A stretch of 64,000 nt of DNA from Acaryochloris sp. CCMEE 5410. Its GTDB lineage: Bacteria; Cyanobacteriota; Cyanobacteriia; Thermosynechococcales; Thermosynechococcaceae. Each line of letters opens with the position of its first letter. The first letter of the stretch is position 1. The translations under genes were made by a program, and so were the position numbers. Shown in pieces: positions 47,402 to 56,637 of this stretch. The notes under the pieces were generated by a model, which made no database searches, was not told where the DNA came from, and saw nothing but the letters and a program-made list of their open reading frames with translations. The DNA lies in contig NZ_AFEJ02000001.1 in NCBI RefSeq assembly GCF_000238775.2, positions 2,046,001 to 2,110,000 on the forward strand, read 5' to 3'.

Positions 47402-48331
47402 ATGCGGCTCGAGCAACTGCAAGCATTTTTATCGGTAGCCCAAACAGGGAGTTTCCAACAAGCGGCTAAGAAATGTGGGGTGACCCAATCAACCGTGAGT
47501 CGGCAAATTCAAGGACTGGAATCTGAACTAGGGCTCCCCCTCTTACATCGCGGTGCTCAAAGCAAACTCACTTTGGCAGGGGATCAGCTCCTCCCCCATG
47601 TGCGTAAAATTTTGACCGAATGGCAAGATGCCACCCAGGAGATCAATGATCTCCGAGCCGGTAAACAGCCTGAACTCTGCGTTGCGGCAATTCATTCCGT
47701 CTGTGCCCATTACTTACCGCCGGTGCTCCAGAAATTTTGCCAGCTCTATCCGGAAGTCCAATTGAGGGTCACTTCCTTGGGGAGCGACCGTTCTTTGAAA
47801 GTTCTCCAGGATGGTTTGGTTGACTTAGCCATTGTGATGAATAATCCGTTACTCACAAGCCGCTCAGAAAATGTTGTTGACTGGTTGTACAACGAACCCA
47901 TTCAAGTTCTGATGTCTTCAGAACATCCTTTAGCATCTCACGGCGTTGTGCCTTGGCCTGAGTTAGCCAAATTCCCTCAAGTCATGTTCAAAGATGGGTA
48001 TGGGATGCAGCGGTTGGTGCAGGATCAGTTCAAAAGCCAAGGTCTAGATCTGAAAGCGGTCCTTGAACTCAATACCCTAGATGCCTTTCGAGGCGTCATT
48101 CGCCAAGGAGAAATGATTTCTCTATTACCTAGGGGGGCTTTAGTCGATTCTCTCAACGATCCCTCCCTGGCGATTCGAGACTTGGCTGCCCCTGAAGCCA
48201 AGGATATGGATCCACCATTAAACCTGACTCGCGAAGTTGTGATGGTGACCACTCAGGACCGCTTGTTAATTCCACCTATTGCTAATTTTCGACGTTTAGT
48301 TCATGATTCATTCATCTCCAATATTCCATAA
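47402..48331 (+). CDS. LysR-type regulator, PacR-like
   Basis: A 309-residue LTTR. The N-terminal winged helix (LEQLQAFLSVAQTGSFQQAA, then VTQSTVSRQIQGLE) is followed by a two-lobed effector domain. Sequence blocks such as GKQPELCVAAIHSVCAHYLPP and VTSLGSDRSLKVL recall the cyanobacterial PacR group, which controls carbon assimilation and photosynthesis genes; this is by memory and needs a tree against CmpR, NdhR and RbcR. It precedes the trpD2-mobA-narM run by 83 bases in the same direction. Confidence 0.85.
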   Translation: MRLEQLQAFLSVAQTGSFQQAAKKCGVTQSTVSRQIQGLESELGLPLLHRGAQSKLTLAGDQLLPHVRKILTEWQDATQEINDLRAGKQPELCVAAIHSVCAHYLPPVLQKFCQLYPEVQLRVTSLGSDRSLKVLQDGLVDLAIVMNNPLLTSRSENVVDWLYNEPIQVLMSSEHPLASHGVVPWPELAKFPQVMFKDGYGMQRLVQDQFKSQGLDLKAVLELNTLDAFRGVIRQGEMISLLPRGALVDSLNDPSLAIRDLAAPEAKDMDPPLNLTREVVMVTTQDRLLIPPIANFRRLVHDSFISNIP

Positions 48332-48414
48332 AGCCCATTAAGAGGAGATGTGGGTAAATTGCTACGCAAGTATCAAGGTGACCCTTGATTCTAGAGTTGG
48401 CAAAGTAAACAGCC

Positions 48415-49467
48415 ATGAGTCAGATTTTTAGAGAATTTTTAAAAAAAGTCGGCAGTGGGAGGCATACCAGTAAAGATTTAACCAGAATCGAAGCCCAAAC
48501 CGCCCTGGCGATGATGTTGCAGCAAGAAGCCACACCTGCTCAAATTGGGGCTTTTTTGATTGCGCACCGCATTAAACGACCCACGGGAATTGAGTTAGCC
48601 GGTTTTTTGGACGCCTATGAACAGCTCGGTCCGACCCTACCCGCTGTATCTGCGTCCTCTCCCGTGATCGTGTTTAGCGTTCCCTACGATGGGCGCTCCC
48701 GCACGGCTCCCGTCTTACCCATAACTGCCCTGGTTCTGGCCGCCTCTGGCTGTCCGGTGTTGCTGCATGGTGGAGATCGGATGCCCACCAAGTATGGCGT
48801 ACCATTGGTGGATCTGTGGCAGGGATTAGGAGTGGATTGGTCCCATCGATATCTGTCTCAAATCCATCATGTTCTATCCAAATGTGGCCTCGGTTTTATC
48901 TATCTGCCGGAGCAGTTTCCGTTAGCCCAAGGCATGGTGGAGTTTAGGGATCAAGTGGGGAAGCGTCCGCCTCTAGCGACCACGGAGCTACTCTGGCAGC
49001 CCTACCTAGGGGAACATCATTTGATTACAGGTTTTGTCCATCCCCCTACGGAAAATATGATGCGGGAGGCTTTGGCCTTGAGAGGGATGGACCATTTCAC
49101 CACGGTCAAGGGATTGGAAGGGAGTTGTGATTTGCCCCGCGATCGCAAAGCAATACTCGGTCTCAATCACCCCTCATCCGAACTAAACTGGCAACGCTTA
49201 ATCCTCTCGGCTCGAGATTATGATCTCGGAGGACCTGAAATCCCCTACACTTCCACTGAAGCACTGCTAGAACAACTACATGCCGTCTTAAACGGCCAAA
49301 CCTGCGAATTGATGCCTGCCGTCTTATGGAATGCAGGCTTCTATCTTTGGCATGTGGGGATTAGCTCCAGCTTGAATGACGGACTGCAAGCAGCAGAAAA
49401 CCTATTAACCAATGGGACAGCCAAACAAACCCTTACCCAAGTCCAGGCATTCCTAGCAGACCTGTAA
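48415..49467 (+). CDS. Anthranilate phosphoribosyltransferase-like (TrpD2-type) protein
   Basis: A 350-residue member of the TrpD/DeoA nucleoside-phosphorylase-like fold, with the N-terminal helical domain (ARIEAQ-like TRIEAQTALAMMLQQEATPAQ) and a VPYDGRSRTAPVLP block in place of the glycine-rich PRPP loop of true TrpD. It is therefore probably not the tryptophan enzyme; TrpD2-type proteins have been linked with nucleic-acid binding in other bacteria. In this window it leads into mobA (59 bases later) and narM, so a link to nitrate-reductase or molybdenum-cofactor metabolism is possible but only by context. Confidence 0.82.
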   Translation: MSQIFREFLKKVGSGRHTSKDLTRIEAQTALAMMLQQEATPAQIGAFLIAHRIKRPTGIELAGFLDAYEQLGPTLPAVSASSPVIVFSVPYDGRSRTAPVLPITALVLAASGCPVLLHGGDRMPTKYGVPLVDLWQGLGVDWSHRYLSQIHHVLSKCGLGFIYLPEQFPLAQGMVEFRDQVGKRPPLATTELLWQPYLGEHHLITGFVHPPTENMMREALALRGMDHFTTVKGLEGSCDLPRDRKAILGLNHPSSELNWQRLILSARDYDLGGPEIPYTSTEALLEQLHAVLNGQTCELMPAVLWNAGFYLWHVGISSSLNDGLQAAENLLTNGTAKQTLTQVQAFLADL

Positions 49468-49526
49468 AAGAATGGAGAAATTTTTCTCCCCTCCATCATC
49501 ATCGGTTTTGCCCCATTCAAAACGCT

Positions 49527-50132
49527 ATGAACCAGCCAACATCCCTCACGCAACAGAATTATATTGTTGGTCTAGTCTTGGCAGGGGGACGAAGTCGACG
49601 CATGGGGTCGGATAAAGCGTTGCTCTATTGGCAGGGTGTCCCAATGCTCCAGCGAGTTTGTCGCGCTGCCCTGCAGTGCTGCGATCTCGTTTATGTACTC
49701 ACCCCTTGGCCTGAACGCTATCAACCCGTGATACCGTCTTCCTGCATTGTTTTACAGGAACACCCACCTGACCAAGGCCCCTTAGTAGCACTATTAGCAG
49801 GCTTGAATCAACTCCAAACAACATGGGTACTTCTGCTAGCATGTGATTTGCCCCTCCTCCGTCCAGATATTCTCAGGGAATGGTTAACCTTATTGCCGGA
49901 TACCCAAGCTTTAGCGCTAGTCCCCCATCAGCCTGAGCAATGGCAGCCCCTGTGTGGGTTCTACCATTATCAAAGCCGGTCATCTTTGCAGTCCTTTATC
50001 CAACAAGGCGGGCAATCTTTCCAGGATTGGCTATCCCGTCTTCCAGCCCAGAAAATTGCCCTAGATGCCCAATCCCAAGCCATGTTATGGAATTGCAACA
50101 CTCCCCACGATTTAATCCCATCTGAGGTTTAG
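49527..50132 (+). CDS. mobA: Molybdenum cofactor guanylyltransferase
   Basis: Attaches GMP to molybdopterin to form the MGD cofactor used by nitrate reductase. The 201-residue protein has the nucleotide-binding signature LAGGRSRRMGSDKALL near residue 18, QGPLVALLAGL and the metal-binding ACDLPLL. ATG 49527 start. narM follows after 4 bases, which ties the cofactor step to nitrate reductase. Confidence 0.93.
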   Translation: MNQPTSLTQQNYIVGLVLAGGRSRRMGSDKALLYWQGVPMLQRVCRAALQCCDLVYVLTPWPERYQPVIPSSCIVLQEHPPDQGPLVALLAGLNQLQTTWVLLLACDLPLLRPDILREWLTLLPDTQALALVPHQPEQWQPLCGFYHYQSRSSLQSFIQQGGQSFQDWLSRLPAQKIALDAQSQAMLWNCNTPHDLIPSEV

Positions 50133-50136
50133 TACC

Positions 50137-50619
50137 ATGTCTACGTCACCAGACTTTCCTGCCGAAGATAGTCTCTTTTTTCAGTTTGAGCAAGAGTTTA
50201 TCGATGATTTACGCTGTATCCCCATGGCTGTCCGCTTCAAGCTTGACACCTGTGGCATCAAACTCAAGCTTGCCCAGTGGAATCAATTTAGTGAAGATGA
50301 ACGAGAACAATTCACCTTTCAGCCCTGTTCCTCTGAAGATGAGATCGAGGACTATCGGGAATTTCTCCAAGATTTGATCTTTATGTATTCAGAAACAGAA
50401 GCTGCTGAAGTCCCGGTTGATGAAAATCCACCCTGGCTCGATGAAACCAAGATCCCATCTGATCTAGTTGCAAAAGCCAAATCCTGCAAGGCCACCATTA
50501 GCCTCAAACAGTGGAAAGGTCTCAGTCCCCTGCAGCGATTTGCTTTAATCAAGCTCAGTCGCCCCAGCCATGAGAACAAAAACTTCGAGCCAGCTTTAAA
50601 GGAATTCCAATTGGCCTAG
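50137..50619 (+). CDS. narM: Nitrate reductase-associated protein NarM
   Basis: A 160-residue protein of the cyanobacterial NarM family (FEQEFIDDLRCIPMAVRFKLDT, then CGIKLKLAQW and later KAKSCKATISLKQWKGL). NarM is needed for active nitrate reductase NarB in cyanobacteria that use it. narB, nirA and nitrate transporters are not in this window. It is translationally close to mobA. Confidence 0.88.
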   Translation: MSTSPDFPAEDSLFFQFEQEFIDDLRCIPMAVRFKLDTCGIKLKLAQWNQFSEDEREQFTFQPCSSEDEIEDYREFLQDLIFMYSETEAAEVPVDENPPWLDETKIPSDLVAKAKSCKATISLKQWKGLSPLQRFALIKLSRPSHENKNFEPALKEFQLA

Positions 50620-50623
50620 CCCC

Positions 50624-51805
50624 CTACTGATCTGCAATCAATACCACTTGTTCGATGGGACGATCTCGTAATAGTCGCTTGGGCACCCCGCCTGGATGGG
50701 TCGCATAAATAGCGCTGCCATTGGTATAAACCACACCGCCATTAGCATCAACATCATAGGAGATGACCCCATCTCCAATTACCTGAACCTCACCATCTGG
50801 GCGCTGACAGACCAGTTGCCAAGATCGGGGTACGAGGGCAGGTGAGTCTTGATCTCCAAATCGGCGATTTTTCTCTGCTTCGGCTTCAGTATTGATGATA
50901 TTGCCCCAAATCAGCAAGTCTTGTTTTGCCTGTATTTTGGGCTGACCGGGCTTGACTAATGGCTTCCCCGTATAGGTCTGGGTAAAGACATTGAGCCATT
51001 CATAAAGCGCCTGAATGAGTCGAAACGGCATCAGAAGAATATCTTTGAGCAGGGTCAAGATATTCAACCGCTTTTGGCTAGTTTGATAGGGGCGCCGAAT
51101 GTAATACAGCGAGCCATCCGCTACCATCTTGGGAGCGAGCAAATCAAATTGGTCACTCTCTGCTACCGTGGTCATTTCTCCTGACTGAAAATCCAATTGT
51201 TCAATCGAAAAAGGACTTTGCTCTAGGACGAACCCTTCTGAGTTGCGGGCAATACCGGCAGACTGAAAAACCAACGCTTTTTGAGCCCCAGGCAGCCATT
51301 GGGGTGCCAAATCAATAGAGTCACCGGCAGTGATCTCTTTGGGTCTGGCCCCATCAATCGGCATCACTGCGATATTGGCAGAACCATCTTTGTGCATAAC
51401 GGTACAAGCAAACTCATCTTTTTGGGGATGAACGTTCAAATGCTGAACCGCAAAATCGGAATTATGAAATAGACGCTGTTCTTGGTCTTGCGCAGCATCT
51501 AAGGTAAACACACCAGTCACATCCCCCACGGCCAGAGTATAAAGCAATTGACCTGGGCTGCAAGGACTGACGGATCGGATGGCAACGGGGAGTTTGGCCT
51601 CTCCCATCGCTTCCATTTGTTGTAAGAACGCTTGGGGAATCATGCCTGCCATAGGATTTTTATCCTTCCAAGCATTTCGCTGCTGACGTTTTAGGGTCCG
51701 GTCCTGTACCTCTTGCCCAAATTGGCTATCAATCGTTCGAACAGGGTCATCGCCTAATTTGAGGTGTAATTTACCACCTGCAAGGTATGCAAAGTTAAGG
51801 CTCAT
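50624..51805 (-). CDS. Beta-propeller-like (TolB/PD40-type) protein
   Basis: A 393-residue protein without a signal peptide, made of repeating beta-blade-like units (GKLHLKLGDDPV; LNVHPQKDEFACTV; IDLAPQWLPGAQKALVFQSA; GGVVYTNGSAIYATHPGG). It resembles WD40-like/TolB propellers that read as a cytosolic scaffold or sensor. A helical, hydrophobic segment (LLKDILLMPFRLIQALYEWL) near residues 255-275 interrupts the repeats and may touch the membrane. Function unknown. It is convergent with narM, 4 bases apart. Confidence 0.68.
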   Translation of the reverse strand: MSLNFAYLAGGKLHLKLGDDPVRTIDSQFGQEVQDRTLKRQQRNAWKDKNPMAGMIPQAFLQQMEAMGEAKLPVAIRSVSPCSPGQLLYTLAVGDVTGVFTLDAAQDQEQRLFHNSDFAVQHLNVHPQKDEFACTVMHKDGSANIAVMPIDGARPKEITAGDSIDLAPQWLPGAQKALVFQSAGIARNSEGFVLEQSPFSIEQLDFQSGEMTTVAESDQFDLLAPKMVADGSLYYIRRPYQTSQKRLNILTLLKDILLMPFRLIQALYEWLNVFTQTYTGKPLVKPGQPKIQAKQDLLIWGNIINTEAEAEKNRRFGDQDSPALVPRSWQLVCQRPDGEVQVIGDGVISYDVDANGGVVYTNGSAIYATHPGGVPKRLLRDRPIEQVVLIADQ

Positions 51806-52163
51806 AGGTGCAGGAATGAAATGTGGTGAATATCTACGATAGCAATTTTATTGACAACTCAATCAGTCTTTGTCCTTGGGGACTGCAGCTACACCTCAGC
51901 CGTTGATCCTCAAAGAAAGAAGATTGCAAGGAATACTAAAGCCTGAAGGATAGTGTTGACCTACATCCGTAGATGACACACTTATCCTTGGGAACTAGAA
52001 TCGGCTCTCTGCTTATCCTTATGGGATAGCTTGAGAATAGGGCTATAGCCCCACTAAGAGATTGGTACTACTGTCCCTGTCCCGTTGAACAGGTTATCCC
52101 TGAGTACCTAGTATTTCAGCCAAGCATCAGGGATAACGGTCAACGAAAGCGAGTGAAACTGGA
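51806..52163. other. 358-base intergenic region
   Basis: Lies between the start of the propeller gene and the end of the lipoprotein gene, both minus strand. A short palindrome GGGCTATAGCCC is visible near 52038-52049. No gene, RNA or clear terminator was recognised. Confidence 0.45.
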
Positions 52164-53378
52164 TTAGCTTTTTGCCTTAGCCAACATCAAGTTGGACTCA
52201 TTTGGCCCAAAGTTATAGCCAATACCAAAATTGAGCCGCTGAATATTGGCATTCTTCTGATAAATCTGATTGAGATCTGTCTGGTATTCTTCCGCCGTAA
52301 AGGGCGCTCGAGGTGCAGTGTAATTCCCGTAAAACGTTAGATTCCACTTATTATCCTCAAACACTCGCACTGGCATGCCCGAATCATCCTGTAATAAATT
52401 CGTGGCCTTTGACAAGGTTAACTCTCGAATTTGTTTGAAGGCTGAGTCATAGTGCATCAAATAAGACGCGGCTTTTAGGTAAGTATTCGGTTGATCCAGA
52501 TTGTTGACAAACTGAGCCAACTGAGGGGTTTTCTTGAGACCATCATCCGAGAGATCGGTCGAGAAATAGTACAAAGTCCGAGGCTTTTCCTCATTTGCTG
52601 CGGTGAACGTCACCTTTACTCCAGGGACCATCCCCTTAGCTTTCTCATCGGTGGGTTGAACCGTCCCACTGCTATCAATGCCAATGTATTCCACATCCAA
52701 TACTCGGTTCTGGGTTCGAGCGAGAAATACCAATAAAACCGGTAACACCCCTTGTTTCTGCAAATCCACCTTCATATCGTTGGTGCGAAAGAAACTATAT
52801 TGCAGGATGGCAAATAACGAATTCTTAGCCTCTAAAAGCTTCAAGTTTTGCTGGTCGGGGGATAACTGAGAAAAATCAGGCAGCGGCCCTACGGGTTCCA
52901 ACGCAATCAACACATATTCTTCGGCCTTGGGGAAAAAGGTGTTGGCATAGAGAATATCAGGGCCACTAAAGGGGTAAAACAACGGTTGGGTGGAGTTATG
53001 CAAATCAGCAATCTCCGTAGCTGCCCATTGCCGAACCTTGGACAGCTGTTGATTTTCTAGCTTACCGAAGGCATCTTCTAAAAAGTTGTGGTGACTTATC
53101 CAGGTGGGCCGGTTTTGCACCTCACTAAACTCACTATCATCACCGACTTTCATCCCTGCCAATAGCTTGGAAATATCCGTCCAACGCGCTGCTTTGGCTT
53201 CATCAATTTGAGGCGTAGTCGGTGTTTCCCCTGGTGAGCCTTCGGGAGAGGTTGAAGGGGCCGAAGCGGTTTCTGTTTTCGCCGCGGTGGTGGACTGATT
53301 AGCGGAATCACAGGACTGGAGTCCTCCGCCCAATAGTAGGGCTGCCGTTAAGAGTAGGGATAAGCGCATATTTTTCAT
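52164..53378 (-). CDS. Lipoprotein of unknown function
   Basis: A 404-residue protein with the lipobox LQSC (Cys23), then a low-complexity Ser/Thr/Pro/Glu linker to about residue 60. The folded part (about 65-400) is not recognised; it is alpha/beta and ends in FGIGYNFGPNESNLML. It should be anchored outside the cytoplasm. It starts 14 bases after the APC permease stop on the same strand, so the two form an operon; a substrate-binding or accessory role is possible but not shown. Confidence 0.7.
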   Translation of the reverse strand: MKNMRLSLLLTAALLLGGGLQSCDSANQSTTAAKTETASAPSTSPEGSPGETPTTPQIDEAKAARWTDISKLLAGMKVGDDSEFSEVQNRPTWISHHNFLEDAFGKLENQQLSKVRQWAATEIADLHNSTQPLFYPFSGPDILYANTFFPKAEEYVLIALEPVGPLPDFSQLSPDQQNLKLLEAKNSLFAILQYSFFRTNDMKVDLQKQGVLPVLLVFLARTQNRVLDVEYIGIDSSGTVQPTDEKAKGMVPGVKVTFTAANEEKPRTLYYFSTDLSDDGLKKTPQLAQFVNNLDQPNTYLKAASYLMHYDSAFKQIRELTLSKATNLLQDDSGMPVRVFEDNKWNLTFYGNYTAPRAPFTAEEYQTDLNQIYQKNANIQRLNFGIGYNFGPNESNLMLAKAKS

Positions 53379-53392
53379 AATGGTTGAGAGGT

Positions 53393-54760
53393 CTATGCCA
53401 GTTTCTGCTTAGAGGCAATGAAATAGAGCGGGAGGCCTAAAAGAATCGTCCCTAAGCCTGCCAAGGATTCCATCGGTTTTTGCTGGAGTAAAAACACTAG
53501 AACCCATACACTCATTGCGAGGAAGATTAAAGGGGTAATGGGATAGCCCCAGGTTTTGTAAGGTCGGGGTAAGTCTGGGAACCGAAAGCGAGACACAAAT
53601 ACACCTAACACGGTCAAAAAAGAAGACAGGATCAGCGTAAATTCTAAGTAGGTCAACACTGTTTCAAACTGCTTCATAATCACTAAAGCAATCACGATAG
53701 CGAGCTGAAGTAAGAGCGCATAGTAGGGAACGCCACTGCGATTCTTCTTGGCCAAGACTTGAAAGAAAGGAATATCTTCTCCAATCGATTGGGTTACCCT
53801 TGGCCCCGCCCATACCATCGAGCTAATGGAAGAGATTAAACCCAAGGAGATAAATAGAGCCATCAGCTCAGCGCCAGGAAACCCCAAAATGGGATTGCCC
53901 TTAAAGATTTGATCGGCAGCAATATAGCCGACTTCTAGCTTCCCGGCCATCAAATCGATGGGGGTGGTGTAGAGAAAAATAAAGTTAATCAGTAGGTATA
54001 AAACCATAACAATGGCAGTTCCCAACAAAAGAGAACGGGGTAGGTTCTTCTCTGGGGATTTGACTTCACTGGCTAGGTACACCGCTGAGTTCCATCCTGA
54101 GTAGGAGTAGGTGACATACACCAAAGAAATGGCAAAGGGGGCACTCATAACTTGAGATAGGTCTGCTTGGGTGGGTGCGAAATTGATCTCTTGGCCCGTC
54201 CCCAACGCAAACCCGGCGACAACTAGAAACACAATCAGCAGGACTTTGAGCAAGGTGAAGATCTGCTGAAAAGAGCTACCCAATTTGAGATTTTGGGAGT
54301 GAATCAAGGTCACGAGAAGAACTACAGCCAAGCCAATAATGGTGGGATCCGCTGTAGGAAATACTTTGGCAAAATAGGTGCCTAAGGCAATCGCCATCAG
54401 GGCAATCGGTGCAGCAAAGCCAACGGTCACCGAGACCCAACCGGACAAGAAACCTATGACCGGATGGTAAATCTGGGAAAGGAAATGATACTCACCGCCA
54501 GACCGAGGCATGGATGCACCGAGTTCTCCATAAGCAAGAGCACCACAAAGGGCATAGACGCCTCCTGCTAACCACAGAAAAAGTAATGAAAACCCCGATT
54601 GAATGCCTGCGACTTGAAATCCGAGACTGGTGAAAACCCCAATCCCAATCATATTGGCAATGACCAAGCACGTTGCCGTAAACAGGGTGACTTGCCTGGA
54701 TGTCTCTGGGGCCGCGACAGGCGCGCTGTCGACAGGGTGAGATGGATTGAATCCGGTCAT
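53393..54760 (-). CDS. APC-family amino acid permease
   Basis: A 455-residue membrane protein with about 12 helices of the amino acid-polyamine-organocation family. The first helix carries ANMIGIGVFTSLGF, the unwound glycine-rich substrate motif, and helix 3 has SGGEYHFLSQIYHP. Related transporters take up or exchange amino acids by proton or substrate antiport; the substrate is not readable. The 305-base leader has hairpins that may regulate it. A lipoprotein gene follows in the operon. Confidence 0.9.
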   Translation of the reverse strand: MTGFNPSHPVDSAPVAAPETSRQVTLFTATCLVIANMIGIGVFTSLGFQVAGIQSGFSLLFLWLAGGVYALCGALAYGELGASMPRSGGEYHFLSQIYHPVIGFLSGWVSVTVGFAAPIALMAIALGTYFAKVFPTADPTIIGLAVVLLVTLIHSQNLKLGSSFQQIFTLLKVLLIVFLVVAGFALGTGQEINFAPTQADLSQVMSAPFAISLVYVTYSYSGWNSAVYLASEVKSPEKNLPRSLLLGTAIVMVLYLLINFIFLYTTPIDLMAGKLEVGYIAADQIFKGNPILGFPGAELMALFISLGLISSISSMVWAGPRVTQSIGEDIPFFQVLAKKNRSGVPYYALLLQLAIVIALVIMKQFETVLTYLEFTLILSSFLTVLGVFVSRFRFPDLPRPYKTWGYPITPLIFLAMSVWVLVFLLQQKPMESLAGLGTILLGLPLYFIASKQKLA

Positions 54761-55065
54761 AAATATCAGAAAAACTTGTCAGTAGATAGAAATCTTTTAC
54801 AAGCTAGCGAACGCTACTTGCCCCGAACATTCACCGTTTGTCTGGTGTTAACGGTGATCCGGGTCAGAGTTCTGACAAAGCGTACCCATCTGTATGGGCG
54901 GATCTGACAATGCTTGTAGGAAGATTTTTACCGTAGTCACAAATTAAGGATTTGGCGATTCATTTCTACCGCTCTCCCCTCAATTTTTAAGGTCTGGATT
55001 TCAAGGCCAAGAGACCATTAAGAAGATTCTAATCGTTGAATATAGTGAAAAATGGAAGTTTGGGG
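54761..55065 (-). promoter_or_regulatory. Structured 5' leader of the APC permease
   Basis: On the minus strand before the ATG, TCACCGTT (54850-54857 as read) pairs with AACGGTGA (54831-54838 as read) around an 11-base loop, followed by a GGGGCAAGTAGCG segment and a second AGCG-TT-CGCT hairpin near 54803-54816. The layout looks like an RNA leader, but I could not match it to a known riboswitch class. It also holds the promoter. Confidence 0.4.
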
Positions 55066-56244
55066 TCAGATCTTAAAGAACCACTGCTGTCGATAAAGGA
55101 TATAGGCCACAATCCACCAAAAACAGAGGGTCAGAAATGCAAAAAGGAACGACCCAAGATCTGGACTCGCCCACGTCAAGAATAGATGTTGAAATAACCA
55201 CGTAAAGGCGTTGATAGCATCCTCTCCAGATCCCAGTTTGGTGAGGACTAAGACTTTAATTACCAACACCGATGCCATAAACACTGCAATGGAATTGAGA
55301 CCTAGAACCTCAAAAGGCTTGCTCCAGAGACGGATGCGTCGGACTTCGATCAACTCATAGCAGACCGCTAGCAGAATCAGGGCAATGCCGACGGTAAACA
55401 AGACATAGGAACTCGTCCATAGCTTTTTGTTAATGGGGAACCAAATACTCCATAACAGTCCCAAGCCTGTGCTGAACAAACCATAGGAGGCCAGGGCCAA
55501 GCTTTGGCGACTGGTTTTAATCTTGAGACCGCTACCTCGTTTCCGAATCCAGTCTCCCGCAAAATAGCCCAGTAGCACGGTTGCGATCGCAGGCAAAGTA
55601 CTAAACAAGCCTTCTGGATCACCCATGGAATTAAACTGATCCCCCACGTATAGGTGGGACGAACCAATAATCAGACGGTCAATATAGGCTCCAAAATTAC
55701 CCGTACGGGTCAAGTTCCCAGGTCCAAATTCTGGCACCGGGATAAACGAAAGTGCCAGCCAATATCCCACCAGTAGCAGCCCTGTTAGACCCCATTGGCT
55801 CTTTCGGGGCAGCTTTAAGATGACGAATGCAGAGGCTAAATAGGTCAAGCTAATCCGCTGCAGAATTCCCATCACCCGCAGCGTACTGAAGTTAAAGGAC
55901 CAAAACCCATTGAGAAATAACCCCAATCCAAACAGCACAGCGCTACGTCGGAGGATTTTTAGGTAGACAGCCCGTTTAGGTTGAGTCAAGGAAGCTGTGT
56001 GTCTGGCCATGGAAAACGCCATTGATGCACCCAGAACAACTAAGAAGAAAGGGAACACCAAATCTGCCAAAGTCCAGCCATGCCAATCGGCATGGAGGAG
56101 TTGAGGATAGGCTTCTTTGACTAAACCTGATTTATTGACCAAAAGCATGCCAGCAATGGCGATCCCCCGAAACACATCCAGGGAACTAAAGCGTGACGAG
56201 GAAGAAGAATAGGTCATAGATCGTCGGGTAGCCGTCTCCATCAT
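55066..56244 (-). CDS. HGSNAT/NagX-like membrane acyltransferase (DUF5009)
   Basis: A 392-residue membrane protein with about ten helices. The N-terminal FSSLDVFRGIAIAGMLLVN and GILQRISLTYL blocks fit the heparan-alpha-glucosaminide N-acetyltransferase-like family, which moves acyl groups across membranes onto sugars. His42-like DWHGWTLADLVFPFFLV carries the conserved helix-2 region. The start may be ATG 56244, 56241 or 56217; no clear ribosome binding site helps. A role in acetylating surface glycans is an inference. Confidence 0.8.
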   Translation of the reverse strand: MMETATRRSMTYSSSSSRFSSLDVFRGIAIAGMLLVNKSGLVKEAYPQLLHADWHGWTLADLVFPFFLVVLGASMAFSMARHTASLTQPKRAVYLKILRRSAVLFGLGLFLNGFWSFNFSTLRVMGILQRISLTYLASAFVILKLPRKSQWGLTGLLLVGYWLALSFIPVPEFGPGNLTRTGNFGAYIDRLIIGSSHLYVGDQFNSMGDPEGLFSTLPAIATVLLGYFAGDWIRKRGSGLKIKTSRQSLALASYGLFSTGLGLLWSIWFPINKKLWTSSYVLFTVGIALILLAVCYELIEVRRIRLWSKPFEVLGLNSIAVFMASVLVIKVLVLTKLGSGEDAINAFTWLFQHLFLTWASPDLGSFLFAFLTLCFWWIVAYILYRQQWFFKI

Positions 56245-56637
56245 GATCTAGCAGGTGGAGCAGTAGGGGCAATATTTACACGTTGAGAGACATCCTACTG
56301 GTATTCGTTCCTGCTCTAGACAAAGAGAGTCACATTCTTTAAGGATTTCTGCCCTATAGCCTAGAACCATTCTGCAGTAGTGATCATTCTTAAGGAACAG
56401 TGAAGATCTCAGATTAGTTCTAGCCCCCCTAAAGTAGACTCGCTACGATGGAAGCGAGGCTATCCATTTTTTTATAAAAGAAGGAAATAGAAGAGTCATT
56501 TACATAGTTGTTTAGGGAAAAATGGATTTGAAGGTGAAACGCCAGCCACATTGAACGTCCAGTCGTTACCGATCGAGTTCTAACTGACGGTTTACCTATG
56601 GTTTGGCTTTATCTAAGGGTTTGCAGTTAATCAAGTA
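56245..56637. other. 393-base divergent intergenic region
   Basis: Between the acyltransferase-like gene and the polysaccharide deacetylase gene, so both promoters should be here. A GCGAGG/CTCGC inverted pair (near 56430-56458) is visible. No gene recognised. Confidence 0.45.

Noticed and set aside
47086-47403. Minus-strand frame of 105 codons between tpiA and the LysR gene
   Set aside because: It fills the promoter region of the divergent LysR gene, has no ribosome binding site and no recognisable domain. It could be a decayed gene, but I would not annotate it.
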